64,000 bases of DNA. It comes from Streptomyces sp. R44 (GTDB lineage Bacteria; Actinomycetota; Actinomycetes; Streptomycetales; Streptomycetaceae). Where the stretch lies: the NCBI RefSeq assembly GCF_041053105.1, contig NZ_CP163444.1:7906501-7970500 (forward strand). The letters are read 5' to 3'. Positions 54,674 through 63,886 of this stretch are shown one piece after another. The first letter of the stretch is position 1. Each line of letters starts with the position of its first letter. A program made the position numbers and the translations under genes. Below the pieces are notes generated by a model. It ran no database searches. It was not told the DNA's origin and worked only from the letters and a program-made list of their open reading frames with translations.

Positions 54674-55117
54674 TCAGCCGAGCTCTTCGGCCAGGCCTAC
54701 GACGATGCCCTCCGGGCCGCGGAGGTAGCAGAGCAGGTAGACGTCCTCGTACCGCACCACCTCGCCGACGAGTTCGGCGCCGTGGGAGGCGCGCAGACGG
54801 GCGACGGTCGCGTCGATGTCGTCCACGGCGAACATGACGCGCCGGAGGCCCAGCGTGTTCACCGGCGCGTCCCGCGGTTCGGGGCTGATGGCCTTCGGCG
54901 TGTGGAACTTCGCCAGCTCGATCTTCCCGTGGCCGTCCGGGGTGCGCAGCACGGCGATGTCCTCGCGGCAGCCGTCGATTCCGACGACACGATCGACCCA
55001 CCGGCCCTCCAGGGGCCTCCGGCCTTCCAGCTCCATGCCGAGCTCGACGAAGAACGACAGGACGGCGTCGAGGTCTTCGACGACGATGAGGACGTTGTCC
55101 ATCCGCTGGATCGCCAT
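54674..55117 (-). CDS. VOC-family (glyoxalase-like) protein
   Basis: A 147-residue single VOC protein (MDNVLIVVEDLDAVLSFFVELGM, then RVMFAVDDIDATVARLRASHGAEL, ending YLRGPEGIVVGLAEELG). The likely metal residues include the final Glu in EGIVVGLAE. Substrate unknown; small VOC proteins often act on lactoylglutathione-like thiols or resist drugs. It is divergent from the subtilase gene, with 148 bp of unusually AT-rich DNA between them. Confidence 0.83.
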   Translation of the reverse strand: MAIQRMDNVLIVVEDLDAVLSFFVELGMELEGRRPLEGRWVDRVVGIDGCREDIAVLRTPDGHGKIELAKFHTPKAISPEPRDAPVNTLGLRRVMFAVDDIDATVARLRASHGAELVGEVVRYEDVYLLCYLRGPEGIVVGLAEELG

Positions 55118-55171
55118 GCGGGGTCTCCTGACATCTCGGGTACCGCGGGCTCGTGACCCTAGCGGATGGAC

Positions 55172-55219
55172 ATTGCGGCGATAAATGCGGCATTCGTTGG
55201 AATCGATCAGAATCGCTCA
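55172..55219. repeat. Short direct repeats in an AT-rich promoter region
   Basis: TGCGGC occurs twice 12 bp apart (55174 and 55186), and GAATCGATCA / GAATCGCTCA lie in tandem (55200-55219). The stretch is AT-rich for this genome and sits between divergent VOC and subtilase genes, so regulator sites are likely. Confidence 0.4.
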
Positions 55220-55265
55220 GAGATGTCGTAGGGCGTGATCGTTTCTGCATGGTGGCCTCACCGGC

Positions 55266-56468
55266 ATGAACGCACGTACCAGACTCGCTCTCGCGAGCGT
55301 CGCCCTGACCGCCGTCACCGTCACCGTCACCGCCCCGGCGACGGCCGCGTCCGGGGCCGCCGCCGGTCCGGAGCCGACCCCGGCCCCGCTCGTCACCGCC
55401 GCCAACGCGGTGCCCGGCAAGTACATCGTCACCCTCGACAGGACGGTCGACGCCGCCCAGGCCGCCGAGCAGCTGAACCTCAAGCCCACGTTCGTCTACG
55501 AGAAGGCCATCAACGGCTTCGCGGCCCCGCTGACCGAGCTCCAGCTGGCGGTGGTCCGGAACACCCCGGGGGTGGCCTCGGTCGAGGAGGACGCGGTGGC
55601 GCTCGCGCCGCCCCAGCCGACCGCGCCGGCGGCGACCCGCGGCCCGGCCGCCTCCTGGGGCCTGGACCGGATCAACCAGTGGAACCTGCCGCTCGACAAC
55701 GACTTCACCACCCGTGGCAGCGGCGCCGGGGTGACCGCGTACATCCTCGACACCGGCATCGACTACCACCACGACGAGTTCGGCGGCCGCGCCGCCTTCG
55801 GTTTCGACGCGATGGGCGACGGACGCTACGGCCAGGACTGCAACGGCCACGGCACGCACGTCGCGGGCACGGTCGCCGGGAAGACGTACGGGGTCGCCCG
55901 CAAGGCCTCCCTGGTGAGCGTCCGGGTCCTCGGCTGCGACGGGCGCGGCACGTACTCCGGCATGATCGCCGGGCTCGACTGGGTCGCCAGGAACGCCCGG
56001 CAGCCGGCCGTCCTCAACGGCTCCCTGGGCGGCGACAAGTCCGTCGCCCTGAACGACGCCGCCACGGCGCTCTTCGACGCGGGCGTCCTGCCCGTCATCG
56101 CGGCGGGCAACTCGGCGAAGGACGCCTGCGACGTCTCGCCCGCGTCGGCGCAGGGCGTGCTCACCGTCGCCGCCTCCAACATCTGGGACGAGGAGACCTC
56201 CTTCTCCAACCACGGCCCGTGCGTCGAACTCTTCGCACCCGGCCAGGACATCGTCTCGGCGCGGATCGGCGGCGGCTCGATCGCCCAGAACGGCACCTCC
56301 ATGGCCGCCCCGCACGTGGCCGGGGTCGCCGCGCTCTACAAGGCCGAACACCCCGCGGCGGCCCCGGCCGAGGTCGCCGAGTGGATCGACGACAACGCCA
56401 CGAAGGGTCTGCTGAGCAACGTCAGCGGAGGCACCCCGAACAAGCTGCTGTTCACCGGCGGCCTGTAG
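55266..56468 (+). CDS. Secreted subtilisin-like serine protease (S8)
   Basis: A 400-residue exported protease. The signal peptide (VALTAVTVTVTAPATA) is followed by an I9 propeptide (residues about 50-115, GKYIVTLDRTV). The catalytic triad is Asp162 (ILDTGID), His195 (GHGTHVAG) and Ser345 (NGTSMAAPH), with Asn in AAGNSAKDACD for the oxyanion hole. It resembles proteinase K-type Streptomyces proteases. The ATG at 55266 is the first in frame. Its 3' end overlaps the facing ROK kinase gene by 17 bp. Confidence 0.92.
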   Translation: MNARTRLALASVALTAVTVTVTAPATAASGAAAGPEPTPAPLVTAANAVPGKYIVTLDRTVDAAQAAEQLNLKPTFVYEKAINGFAAPLTELQLAVVRNTPGVASVEEDAVALAPPQPTAPAATRGPAASWGLDRINQWNLPLDNDFTTRGSGAGVTAYILDTGIDYHHDEFGGRAAFGFDAMGDGRYGQDCNGHGTHVAGTVAGKTYGVARKASLVSVRVLGCDGRGTYSGMIAGLDWVARNARQPAVLNGSLGGDKSVALNDAATALFDAGVLPVIAAGNSAKDACDVSPASAQGVLTVAASNIWDEETSFSNHGPCVELFAPGQDIVSARIGGGSIAQNGTSMAAPHVAGVAALYKAEHPAAAPAEVAEWIDDNATKGLLSNVSGGTPNKLLFTGGL

Positions 56469-57387
56469 CCGGCTCCCCGGACGTCCGCACGCCCCCACGA
56501 TCCGGGCACGAACCGGCGCGTGGGGGCACCGCGAGCAGATCCGCGGCGAGCAGCCCCGCACCCAGGCACCCCGCGGCCGCCCCGAGCGCCGCGGGCACGA
56601 GCTCGGGCAGCTTCCGGAACGCGATGCGCTCCTTCACGGCGGCGCGCAGCGGCACGAAGAGCGTGTCCCCGGCCTCGGCGAGACCGCCACCGATGATCAC
56701 GGTGCGGCAGTCGAGCAGGGTGTGCGCGGTGATCAGGCCGTCGGCGAGGGCCTCGACCGCCGCCCGCCACACCTCGGCCGCCGCCGCGTCCCCCCTCCTG
56801 ACGGCCCGGACGCAGCCGGCGGCGCCGGCGTCCGCCGCCCCGCTCGCGGCGGCCCAGTCGCGGGCGACCGCGGCGGGCGAGGGGACCGCGTCCAGGCAGG
56901 CGCGCCGGCCGCAGCCGCACGCGGGACCGCCGGGGCGGACGACGACGTGGCCGATCTCGCCGGCCCCGCCGTGGGCACCGGTCTCGACACCGCGACCGGT
57001 CCCGACCGCGCCGGCGACACGGCGACCGAGCGACACGAACAGGAACCCGCCCGCCCCGCGCCCCGCCCCGAGGCGGCCCTCGGCGAGGCCGGCGGCACGG
57101 ACCCCGTACGCCACCGCGACGGGGATCCTCCCCAGCCTCCGGCCCAGCAACTCCCGCAGCGGGACCTCTCGGAGGCTGCCGGGCACGGCGACACCCGCGG
57201 CCTCCGCGCCCGTCCCGAACCGCCTCTGCCCCTCGGCCCGGAGCTCCTCCGCGCACCGCAGGACCGACTCCACGACGGACCCGCGACCGAACGCCCGCCG
57301 CGCCTCGTGCAGCGGCGTCCCGTCGAGCCCGACCAGCGCCGCCCGCACCCCGGTTCCGCCCCCGTCCAGGGCGATGACGTGCCTCAT
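56452..57387 (-). CDS. ROK-family sugar kinase
   Basis: A 311-residue ROK kinase-like protein. The N-terminal phosphate loop IALDGGGTGVRAALV, the central GAGEIGHVVV and the zinc motif GPACGCGRRACLDAVPS are all typical; the ROK signature His/Cys residues are present. It would phosphorylate a hexose, most likely the sugar imported by this operon. The last gene of the operon, starting 10 bp after the beta-propeller gene. The C-terminus is Arg/Pro-rich and overlaps the subtilase gene. Confidence 0.83.
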   Translation of the reverse strand: MRHVIALDGGGTGVRAALVGLDGTPLHEARRAFGRGSVVESVLRCAEELRAEGQRRFGTGAEAAGVAVPGSLREVPLRELLGRRLGRIPVAVAYGVRAAGLAEGRLGAGRGAGGFLFVSLGRRVAGAVGTGRGVETGAHGGAGEIGHVVVRPGGPACGCGRRACLDAVPSPAAVARDWAAASGAADAGAAGCVRAVRRGDAAAAEVWRAAVEALADGLITAHTLLDCRTVIIGGGLAEAGDTLFVPLRAAVKERIAFRKLPELVPAALGAAAGCLGAGLLAADLLAVPPRAGSCPDRGGVRTSGEPATGRR

Positions 57388-57397
57388 GCGAAAGCCC

Positions 57398-59416
57398 TCA
57401 CAGGACCGGCCGGTCGTCGACGCGGACCAGGTGGTGGCCGCGCAGCGTGTACAGCCGCCCGAGGCCGTCGGTGTTGACGTGCGGACCGCTGTACCAGGCG
57501 CCGTCGATGCCGGCCACGACCGTCGTGACGGCGAACGTCCTCGGGTGGACGCGGAACAGCGTGGTGTCGGAGACGCCGTAGACCCAGCCCCGACAGGTCA
57601 CCATGGCCGCGAAGCCCGGACAGAGGGCCCGCAGGTCGGCGGTGTGGACCACCCGCCGGATCCGCAGGTCGACGACGAAGAGGCCGCCCCGGCGGCTGAG
57701 CCCGTACAGGTGGCAGCCGTGCACCGCGAGGGCCGCCACACCCGTGGCCACCGGGAGGTCGATGCGCCACAACTCCCGCCCGGCGACCGGGTCGAAGGCG
57801 ACGAGCGTGCCGCGCGGGCCCTGCGCGGTCGGGTTGTCGCCCCCGAGGTAGGCGACGCCCTCCCGGGTGGTGACGGCGCGCACCAGCTGCACCCCGTCGA
57901 TCGGATTGATGTACGCGGCCTTGCTGCCGTTTTGGAGGGAGTACGTCCACAGGGAGCCGCCGCCCTCGGTGTCGGACTGCGCGCCCGCGAGGAGGAGGCC
58001 GTTGACGGCGTCGAAGCACAGGTCGAGGGGGCGGTTCTGTTCGCTCGGGAACGGCGCGAGCCGGTGGGGCTGTGCGTCGGTGGCGGGGTCGTACGTCCAC
58101 ATGCCCTGCGAGCTGTACTGACCCGTGTACAGCACTCCGTCGAGCACCTCGGCGTCCTTCGCCTCGCCCGGCGCCCGGAGGTTGAGCACCTCGCCGGCGC
58201 CCAGGTCGTGGCGGGCGATGACGTTGTTGCCGCCGACGTACACGTACCGGCCGTCGGCGGCGATTCCCATGCAGGTCTGCGGCGTGACGGGCGCCCCCGC
58301 CCGACCGAGGTCGGTGACGACGGACGTGCCGGTGGCGGTGTCGATCTCGGCCACGAAGCCGTACCCCGAGACGACGGCGAGCCCGCCGTCGAGGTGGTCG
58401 AGCCCCCACACCTCGCCGAGGTCTCCGGCGTCGTTCCAGACGGGCGCGATGCTCCGGGTGGCGATCGTGTAGGCGTGCAGACCGGCGTCCCCGGCGAAGT
58501 AGATCCGCTCGCCGTCCGTCGTCAGCGTCTTGGCCGTCTTCCCCGCCGTGGCCGTGACGGTGTACGAGGAGAGGTCGGCCAGGTCCATCACGGCGAGCTT
58601 CGCGGGCTCGGTCGACCCCGCCGTGGTGACGACGAGACGGTCGCCGAAGACGGCGAGTTCGCGCAGGCTGGGATCCCGCCGCAGCTCCGGCGGGGTGACG
58701 TCGGTGAACGTGCCCTTCGCCCGGTCGTAGGCGTACAGCGAGGCCCTGCTCGCCCCGCCCCCGCCGGCCAGGGTGCTGCCGGCTCCGAAGAAGACGGTCG
58801 TGTCCGTGGCGGCGACGGCCCTGGCCAGGGTGGCGTTCGGGTCGGGCACGCCGAGCCTGGCGACCAGACCGGTGCCGGGGTCGTACCTCCACAGCGCGGG
58901 CGCCTTCCCCGGCACGCCGCCGACGGCGTACACGGTGCCGTCCGGGGCGACGGCGAGCTCGCGGATGTCGCGGTCCTCGGTCCGGCCGACGGCCACCGCG
59001 GGCCTGTCCGGCGAGCGGAGGTCCCAGCGGAAGAGGTTCGGCAGCCCCTCGTCGGCCTTGGTGAGGACACCGGCGTACAGGTACCGGCCGTCGGCGTCCG
59101 CGGCGAGGGCCTGGACCGAGTGCCCCGTCCCGAGGTCGGTCCGGGCCACGACCTCGCGGGTCGGCAGGTGGAAGGCGATCAGGCGGGTCGGGGTGAGGTT
59201 GCGGGAGCCGATGTAGACGGTGTCGCCGACCAGGATCCCGCTCATGAGCGCGAACTGTTCGATGGCGGGACCCAGATCGGTGACGGTGGTGCGGGCCTCG
59301 GACGGTGCGGCGGCGTGGGCGGTGGCCGTGAGGAGGGGGGCCGCGGCGGCGGCGAGCCCGAGGGCTCCGCCCGCCCGGAGCAGCTGACGCCTGCCCATCG
59401 ACGGAGAGTGCGACAT
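57398..59416 (-). CDS. Tat-exported beta-propeller protein
   Basis: A 672-residue secreted protein. The Tat signal is GRRQLLRAGGALG, followed by an Ala-rich hydrophobic stretch. The rest consists of repeated WD/PQQ-like blades with patterns such as YLYAGVLTKADEG, YIGSRNLTPTRLIAFHLP, and RGTLVAFDPVAGRELWRIDLP near the C-terminus. No catalytic residues are recognised, so a carbohydrate-binding or lyase role remains open. It lies between the hydroxyacid dehydrogenase and the ROK kinase genes in the sugar operon. GGGGACTCC precedes the ATG, so the ribosome site is imperfect. Confidence 0.75.
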   Translation of the reverse strand: MSHSPSMGRRQLLRAGGALGLAAAAAPLLTATAHAAAPSEARTTVTDLGPAIEQFALMSGILVGDTVYIGSRNLTPTRLIAFHLPTREVVARTDLGTGHSVQALAADADGRYLYAGVLTKADEGLPNLFRWDLRSPDRPAVAVGRTEDRDIRELAVAPDGTVYAVGGVPGKAPALWRYDPGTGLVARLGVPDPNATLARAVAATDTTVFFGAGSTLAGGGGASRASLYAYDRAKGTFTDVTPPELRRDPSLRELAVFGDRLVVTTAGSTEPAKLAVMDLADLSSYTVTATAGKTAKTLTTDGERIYFAGDAGLHAYTIATRSIAPVWNDAGDLGEVWGLDHLDGGLAVVSGYGFVAEIDTATGTSVVTDLGRAGAPVTPQTCMGIAADGRYVYVGGNNVIARHDLGAGEVLNLRAPGEAKDAEVLDGVLYTGQYSSQGMWTYDPATDAQPHRLAPFPSEQNRPLDLCFDAVNGLLLAGAQSDTEGGGSLWTYSLQNGSKAAYINPIDGVQLVRAVTTREGVAYLGGDNPTAQGPRGTLVAFDPVAGRELWRIDLPVATGVAALAVHGCHLYGLSRRGGLFVVDLRIRRVVHTADLRALCPGFAAMVTCRGWVYGVSDTTLFRVHPRTFAVTTVVAGIDGAWYSGPHVNTDGLGRLYTLRGHHLVRVDDRPVL

Positions 59417-59472
59417 GGGGGACTCCTTGGGTCGTGGTGCGGGACGGGGGTCGTACGGAAGGCCTCGGACCG

Positions 59473-60486
59473 TCAGGCCGAGGTGGCGAGGGCCGCGTGG
59501 TGCACGGCGTACCGGAAGGGCTGTCCTGAGCAGTAGCGCTCGACCTCGTCGAGGGCGCTCTCGGTGATCCGCCGGAGTTCGCCGCCCAGGGAGCCGGCGA
59601 TGTGGGGCGTCAGGAGGACGTTCGGCAGGGAGTAGAGGGGCGAGGCCGGCGGCAGTACCTCCGGTTCGGTGACGTCGATGACCGCGTGGATGCGTCCGGA
59701 GACGGCTTCGGCGGTCAGGGCCTCGGTGGCGACGAGGGAGCCCCGGGCCGTGTTGACGAGCGTGGCGCCGTCGCGCAGGAGCGACAGCCGCCGCGCGTCC
59801 ATCAGATGGCGGGTCTCGGCCAGCGCGGGCGCGTGCAGGGAGACGACGTCGGAGGCGGCGACCAGCTCGTCGAGCTCCACGTGCCGGGCGCCGAGCGCCG
59901 CCGCCTGTTCCGCGTCGACGTGGGGGTCGGCGAGCAGCAGGTCGAGGTCGTGGGGCCGCAGCAGTTCGAGCACCTTGCGGCCCACCAGCGAGGCACCGAC
60001 GACGCCCACGGTCCGCCGGTAGTTGCCGAAGCCGGGGAAGCGCCGGGACCAGTCGAGCGGCGTGCGCCGCTCGCGGTAGAGGGCGCCGATGTCGAGGACC
60101 CGTTTGTTGGCGAAGAGGATCGCCGCGACCGTGTACTCGGCGACGGGCACGGCGTTGGCCGCGGCGGCCGAGGACACCGCGAGTCCGCGGTCCCAGCACG
60201 CCCGGGTCACATGGTGCTTGACGCTGCCGGCCGCGTGGACGACCGCCTTCAGCGCCGGGGCCCGTGCCAGCACCTCCTCGTCGAGGACGGGACAGCCCCA
60301 GGAGGTGATCAGGAGCTCGACCTCGGCCAGCGAGGGCTCCTGGGCGAGGTCCTCGGCGACGTGGTCCGGGTCGATGTCGACGTACGAGGTGAGACGCCGC
60401 CACCCCTCCGGCGGGAACAGCGCGTCCCGGTGGCGCCGGCCCATGGCGAACAGGGCGCGCGGGCGGATGGTCTGGTGCGGGTTCAT
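59473..60486 (-). CDS. D-isomer-specific 2-hydroxyacid dehydrogenase
   Basis: A 337-residue NAD(P)-dependent dehydrogenase. The cofactor fold shows VGVVGASLVGRKVLELL, and the catalytic residues fall in NTARGSL (Arg), VIDVTEPE (Glu) and LTPHIAGS (His). It would reduce or oxidise a 2-keto or 2-hydroxy acid, perhaps a sugar acid derived from the imported carbohydrate. It lies 24 bp downstream of the second permease gene in the same operon. Confidence 0.86.
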   Translation of the reverse strand: MNPHQTIRPRALFAMGRRHRDALFPPEGWRRLTSYVDIDPDHVAEDLAQEPSLAEVELLITSWGCPVLDEEVLARAPALKAVVHAAGSVKHHVTRACWDRGLAVSSAAAANAVPVAEYTVAAILFANKRVLDIGALYRERRTPLDWSRRFPGFGNYRRTVGVVGASLVGRKVLELLRPHDLDLLLADPHVDAEQAAALGARHVELDELVAASDVVSLHAPALAETRHLMDARRLSLLRDGATLVNTARGSLVATEALTAEAVSGRIHAVIDVTEPEVLPPASPLYSLPNVLLTPHIAGSLGGELRRITESALDEVERYCSGQPFRYAVHHAALATSA

Positions 60487-60510
60487 GGGAGAACTCCCTA
60501 CGTCGACGGG

Positions 60511-61446
60511 CTACTTGACGGCGCCAGCGGTCATGCCGGACTTCCAGAACCGCTGGAGCATCAGGAAGACGGCGATCAGCGGGGCCACCGCCACCAGCGA
60601 GCCGACGACGGCGAGCAGGTAGTCCTCGGGGTGGCCCTGGGACAGCGCGGACGAATACCACACGTAGAGCCCGAGGTTGACCGGGTACAGCTCCTGGTCG
60701 GAGAGCATCACCAGGGGCAGGAAGAAGCTGTTCCAGATCTGGGTGAACTGGAAGAGGAAGATGGTCACGAAGCCGGGCGCGAGCATCGGGAGGGCGACGG
60801 TGCGGAAGGCACGGAACTCGCCGGCCCCGTCCATCCGCGCCGCTTCCAGGACCTCGTCCGGTACGTAGGCCGCGCTGAAGACCCGCGCCAGGTACACGCC
60901 GAACGGGAAGACGAGGCCGGGGACGAACACGCTCCAGAAGGTGTTGACGAGACCGGCCTCGGCCGCGAGCAGATAGAGGGGGATCGCCAGGGCCGTACCG
61001 GGCACCATCACGCCGAGCAGCACGAGCGAGAACAACCGCTCCTTGCCCGGGAAGACGAGCTTGTCGAAGGCGTAGCCGGCCGCGACGCCGAACAGCGCCG
61101 CGAGGAGCGCCCCGACGCCCGCGTACGCCACGGTGTTGAGCACCCAGCGCAGATAGACACCGCCGTCCGCCGTGAAGAGCCGCTCCAGGTTCTCCCCGAG
61201 GTGCATCTCGCGGCCCGGGGCGAAGCCGTTGGTGCCGAAGAGGTCCGCGCGGCTCTTGGTGGAGGACAGCAGCAGCCACGTCAGGGGCAGCAGGGTGTAG
61301 AGGGTCGCGAGGCCGAGGAGTGCGGTCACCCCGGCCTTGGACAGCAGCGCCGAGGGCGCCTTGGGGGCGCGCCCGACGGAGACCGTGGAGGAAGGCGTGG
61401 AGGAAGGCCTGGAGGAAGGCCTGGAAGGCATGGACAGCGTGGTCAC
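60511..61446 (-). CDS. Carbohydrate ABC transporter permease (MalG type)
   Basis: A 311-residue permease with six transmembrane segments. The EAA loop reads EAARMDGAGEFRAFRTVALP, typical of MalG/LacG-type subunits. The N-terminus carries a Ser/Pro-rich cytoplasmic extension. I place the start at GTG 61446, which overlaps the stop of the first permease (GTGA) and follows GGGAGC by 7 bp; the ATG at 61431 is an alternative. With its partner it forms the membrane channel of a sugar importer; the ATPase is probably a shared MsiK-type protein, since none is encoded here. Confidence 0.88.
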   Translation of the reverse strand: MTTLSMPSRPSSRPSSTPSSTVSVGRAPKAPSALLSKAGVTALLGLATLYTLLPLTWLLLSSTKSRADLFGTNGFAPGREMHLGENLERLFTADGGVYLRWVLNTVAYAGVGALLAALFGVAAGYAFDKLVFPGKERLFSLVLLGVMVPGTALAIPLYLLAAEAGLVNTFWSVFVPGLVFPFGVYLARVFSAAYVPDEVLEAARMDGAGEFRAFRTVALPMLAPGFVTIFLFQFTQIWNSFFLPLVMLSDQELYPVNLGLYVWYSSALSQGHPEDYLLAVVGSLVAVAPLIAVFLMLQRFWKSGMTAGAVK

Positions 61447-62339
61447 GGCTTGCTCCCGCGGCGTGAGATACGGGTGACGGCGAACGACAGCACGGCGGCG
61501 AACAGGGCGATCAGCAGCGAGGCCGCAGCGGCCAGACCGAAGTCGTTGTTCTGGAAGGCGGCCGTCTGGACGTACATGTTGGGGGTCCAGCTGCTGCCGA
61601 TCGCGCTGGACGCGTTGTAGATGACCTTCGGCTCGGTGAAGAGCTGGATCGACCCGATGACCGTGAACAGGACCGCGAGGGCGACGGCGGGCCGGATCAT
61701 CGGGACCTTGATGGACAGCGCGGTCCGTACGGCGCCGGCCCCGTCGACCTTGGCGGCGTCCAGGGTCTCGCGGGGGACGGCCTGCAGAGCGGCGTAGAAG
61801 ATGACCATGTTGTAGCCGGTCCACTCCCAGACGGCGATGTTGGCCGTGGAGAGGACGGCGTGGTCGGCGGACAGGAAGCTGAAGCCGACGCCGCCGGATT
61901 CGAGGAGGTCGATCACCGGGCTCAGGCCGGGCGTGTAGAGGTAGACCCAGATCAGCGCGGCGATCAGGCCGGGTACCGCGTGCGGCAGGAAGAGCGCGAG
62001 CTGGAAGAAGGTCCGGGCCTTGGCGAGACCGGAGTCGAGCAGCAGGGCGAGGGCGAGCGCTCCGCCGATCATCACGGGGATGTAGACGGCGCAGTACGCG
62101 GCGACGACGAGGAAGCCGTCGAGGAACTCCGGGTCGGTGAGGGCCCGTACGTAGTTGTCCCAGCCGGCGAAGACGCTCTCGGTGCCGCCGAAGCCGAGGC
62201 CGGAGGTGCGGGTGGTGAACAGGCTCAGCCAGGCGGCGTACAGCAGCGGGGCGAGGGTGACGGCCGCGAAGAGGCCGAGGAACGGTGACAGGAGCAGCGC
62301 GGCGGTCCTGCGCTGTCCGAGGGTGGACGGGGTCGCCAT
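61443..62339 (-). CDS. Carbohydrate ABC transporter permease (MalF type)
   Basis: A 298-residue permease with six transmembrane segments and an EAA loop LDAAKVDGAGAVRTALSIKVP. It is the MalF-type partner of the next gene, whose GTG start overlaps its stop. It is separated from the binding-protein gene by about 94 bp holding a hairpin and a tandem repeat, a layout often used to make more binding protein than channel. No ATP-binding subunit is present in the operon. Confidence 0.88.
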   Translation of the reverse strand: MATPSTLGQRRTAALLLSPFLGLFAAVTLAPLLYAAWLSLFTTRTSGLGFGGTESVFAGWDNYVRALTDPEFLDGFLVVAAYCAVYIPVMIGGALALALLLDSGLAKARTFFQLALFLPHAVPGLIAALIWVYLYTPGLSPVIDLLESGGVGFSFLSADHAVLSTANIAVWEWTGYNMVIFYAALQAVPRETLDAAKVDGAGAVRTALSIKVPMIRPAVALAVLFTVIGSIQLFTEPKVIYNASSAIGSSWTPNMYVQTAAFQNNDFGLAAAASLLIALFAAVLSFAVTRISRRGSKP

Positions 62340-62369
62340 GACGGCCCTTTCGGGGTGGGGCGGTGGGGC

Positions 62370-62404
62370 GCCGGTGCCGACGTCGATGCGTGGCCGGCAC
62401 CGGC
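62370..62404 (-). other. Hairpin between binding-protein and permease genes
   Basis: GCCGGTGCC and GGCACCGGC form a perfect 9-bp stem with a 17-nt loop. In sugar ABC operons such structures stabilise the upstream binding-protein mRNA or attenuate the permeases. Confidence 0.5.
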
Positions 62405-62405
62405 C

Positions 62406-62437
62406 GGAGGGGCTGTCCTACGGAGGGGCTGTCCTAC
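62406..62437 (-). repeat. Tandem 16-bp repeat at binding-protein stop
   Basis: GGAGGGGCTGTCCTAC occurs twice in direct succession. The stop codon of the binding-protein gene lies in the right-hand copy, so the tail of that gene appears duplicated just past its end. Confidence 0.7.
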
Positions 62438-63744
62438 GGGGCGGTGACCCGCATGCCGCGCTGCCTCATCTGGGCGACGGTGGTCCGCTCGGCCACGGTG
62501 AGCACCTCGGGCAGGGACACCGTGCCGTCGGCGACCTTGGGGAGTTCGTCGACGAGGGCGGTGTTGGTGGTGCCCATGGCCGGGCCCCACGTCCAGCCCG
62601 GCCGGATCGCGTCGTACGAGGCCTTGCCGATCGCGTAGACGTCCTGCCCGCCGTAGTACGCCGTCCCGAACGCGGCCTTCGTGACCGGTACGAGCGCCGG
62701 GTCTGCGGGGAACATGCTGCTGGTGCCGGAGGACACCCACGCCTTCATGCCCTCGGGATCGGTGGTGATCCACTTGATGAACTCGGCGGCGGCCCCGCTG
62801 TTGCGGGACCCCTTCGGGACGACAAAGGACGAGCCGCCGTACATGGCGGAGGCGGGCTTGCCGTCCCAGGTGGGCACGGGCGCCACGGCCCACTTGCCCT
62901 TCTGGTCGGGGACGGTCGCCTGGTGCGCTCCGGCGCACCAGCTCGCGCAGACGTAGGCGACCGTGCGGTTCTTCTGGACGCTCGTCCAGAAGGGGTCGAG
63001 GGTGCTCAGCGAGCGGACGAGGTCCTTGCGGGCGAGGTCGCCCCAGTAGGCGGCGGTCTTCTTCGACGGGCCGTCGTCGAGCGTGACCTTCCAGGAGTCC
63101 TGACCGGCGTCGAACCACCGTCCGCCGGCCTGCCAGGCGAGCGCGGTCAGCAGGCCGGGGTTGTCGGTGAAGAGGGCGCCGCCGCGGGCGTCCGGGTCGG
63201 CCTTCCTCACCTGCTCGGTCATGTTCCGGTAGGCGTCCCACGTGGTGGGCACCGCGATCCTGTGCGCGGTGAAGAAGTCCTTCCGGTACATCATCATCAG
63301 GGGAGCCGCGTCCCGGGGGACCGCCCAGGTCCTGCCGCCGAGGTCGACCAACTGCCGTACGGCCTCGGGGAACCTGTCCTTCACGACCGGGCCGAGCGTT
63401 CCGCTCAGATCCTCGATCTTGCCCTGGGCAGCGAACTCCGGCAGGTGGGGGTACTCGACGACCGCGACGTCCGGGGCGGTGCCGGCCTTCACGGCGTTGG
63501 TGAGCTTGGAGTAGTACTCCTGGCCCGACGGGACGGTCTCGAAGGTCACCTGGATGTCGGGATGCGTGCGGTTGAAGGCCTCGGCCACATGGTCCGAACC
63601 CTTGAGGAAGGACCAGAAGGTGACCTTCCCCGTCGTCGCCCTGCCGGAGGGGGCGTCCTGGCCGGACGTCCCTCCGCAGGCGGTGGCGAGGAGGGAGAGA
63701 GCGGCGACGGATCCGGCCAGGGCGGCCGTTGTTCTGCGAAGCAT
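62434..63744 (-). CDS. Sugar-binding lipoprotein of ABC transporter
   Basis: A 436-residue extracellular solute-binding protein (family 1). The N-terminus is a lipoprotein signal with lipobox LATAC, so the mature protein starts at Cys and is membrane-anchored. Two typical lobes follow (VTFWSFLKGSDHVAEAFN; APLMMMYRKDFF; GGSSFVVPKGSRNSGAAAEF). It captures the sugar for the downstream permeases; the sugar cannot be named. I chose the ATG at 63744, since the promoter-like elements lie within the alternative longer frame starting at 63831. Confidence 0.88.
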   Translation of the reverse strand: MLRRTTAALAGSVAALSLLATACGGTSGQDAPSGRATTGKVTFWSFLKGSDHVAEAFNRTHPDIQVTFETVPSGQEYYSKLTNAVKAGTAPDVAVVEYPHLPEFAAQGKIEDLSGTLGPVVKDRFPEAVRQLVDLGGRTWAVPRDAAPLMMMYRKDFFTAHRIAVPTTWDAYRNMTEQVRKADPDARGGALFTDNPGLLTALAWQAGGRWFDAGQDSWKVTLDDGPSKKTAAYWGDLARKDLVRSLSTLDPFWTSVQKNRTVAYVCASWCAGAHQATVPDQKGKWAVAPVPTWDGKPASAMYGGSSFVVPKGSRNSGAAAEFIKWITTDPEGMKAWVSSGTSSMFPADPALVPVTKAAFGTAYYGGQDVYAIGKASYDAIRPGWTWGPAMGTTNTALVDELPKVADGTVSLPEVLTVAERTTVAQMRQRGMRVTAP

Positions 63745-63780
63745 GATGTGCACCGATCGTTCGCTGGGGCGTCGAACGGC

Positions 63781-63809
63781 ATCATTTGACAGTTCGCATG
63801 CTTCGTCAA
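63781..63809 (-). promoter_or_regulatory. Promoter of sugar operon
   Basis: On the minus strand TTGACG (63804-63809) and AATGAT (63781-63786) are 17 bp apart, a good fit to the vegetative -35/-10 pattern, about 37 bp before the chosen start of the binding protein. Confidence 0.6.
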
Positions 63810-63810
63810 T

Positions 63811-63842
63811 GCTTTCACCTTCATTCGACATGAAACGAAAGC
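63811..63842. promoter_or_regulatory. Probable LacI operator region
   Basis: Nested inverted sequences: GCTTTC/GAAAGC at the ends and TTCAT-N5-ATGAA inside. They lie just upstream of the -35 element, between the LacI gene end and the operon it probably controls. Confidence 0.45.
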
Positions 63843-63886
63843 AAGTGATGTGAAGGTGTCGGTTCCCCGCCCCGCCCGACCCGTCC

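Noticed and set aside
63745..63831. N-terminal extension of the sugar-binding protein to the ATG at 63831
   Set aside because: It would place a charged 29-residue segment before the lipoprotein signal and cover the -35/-10 elements.
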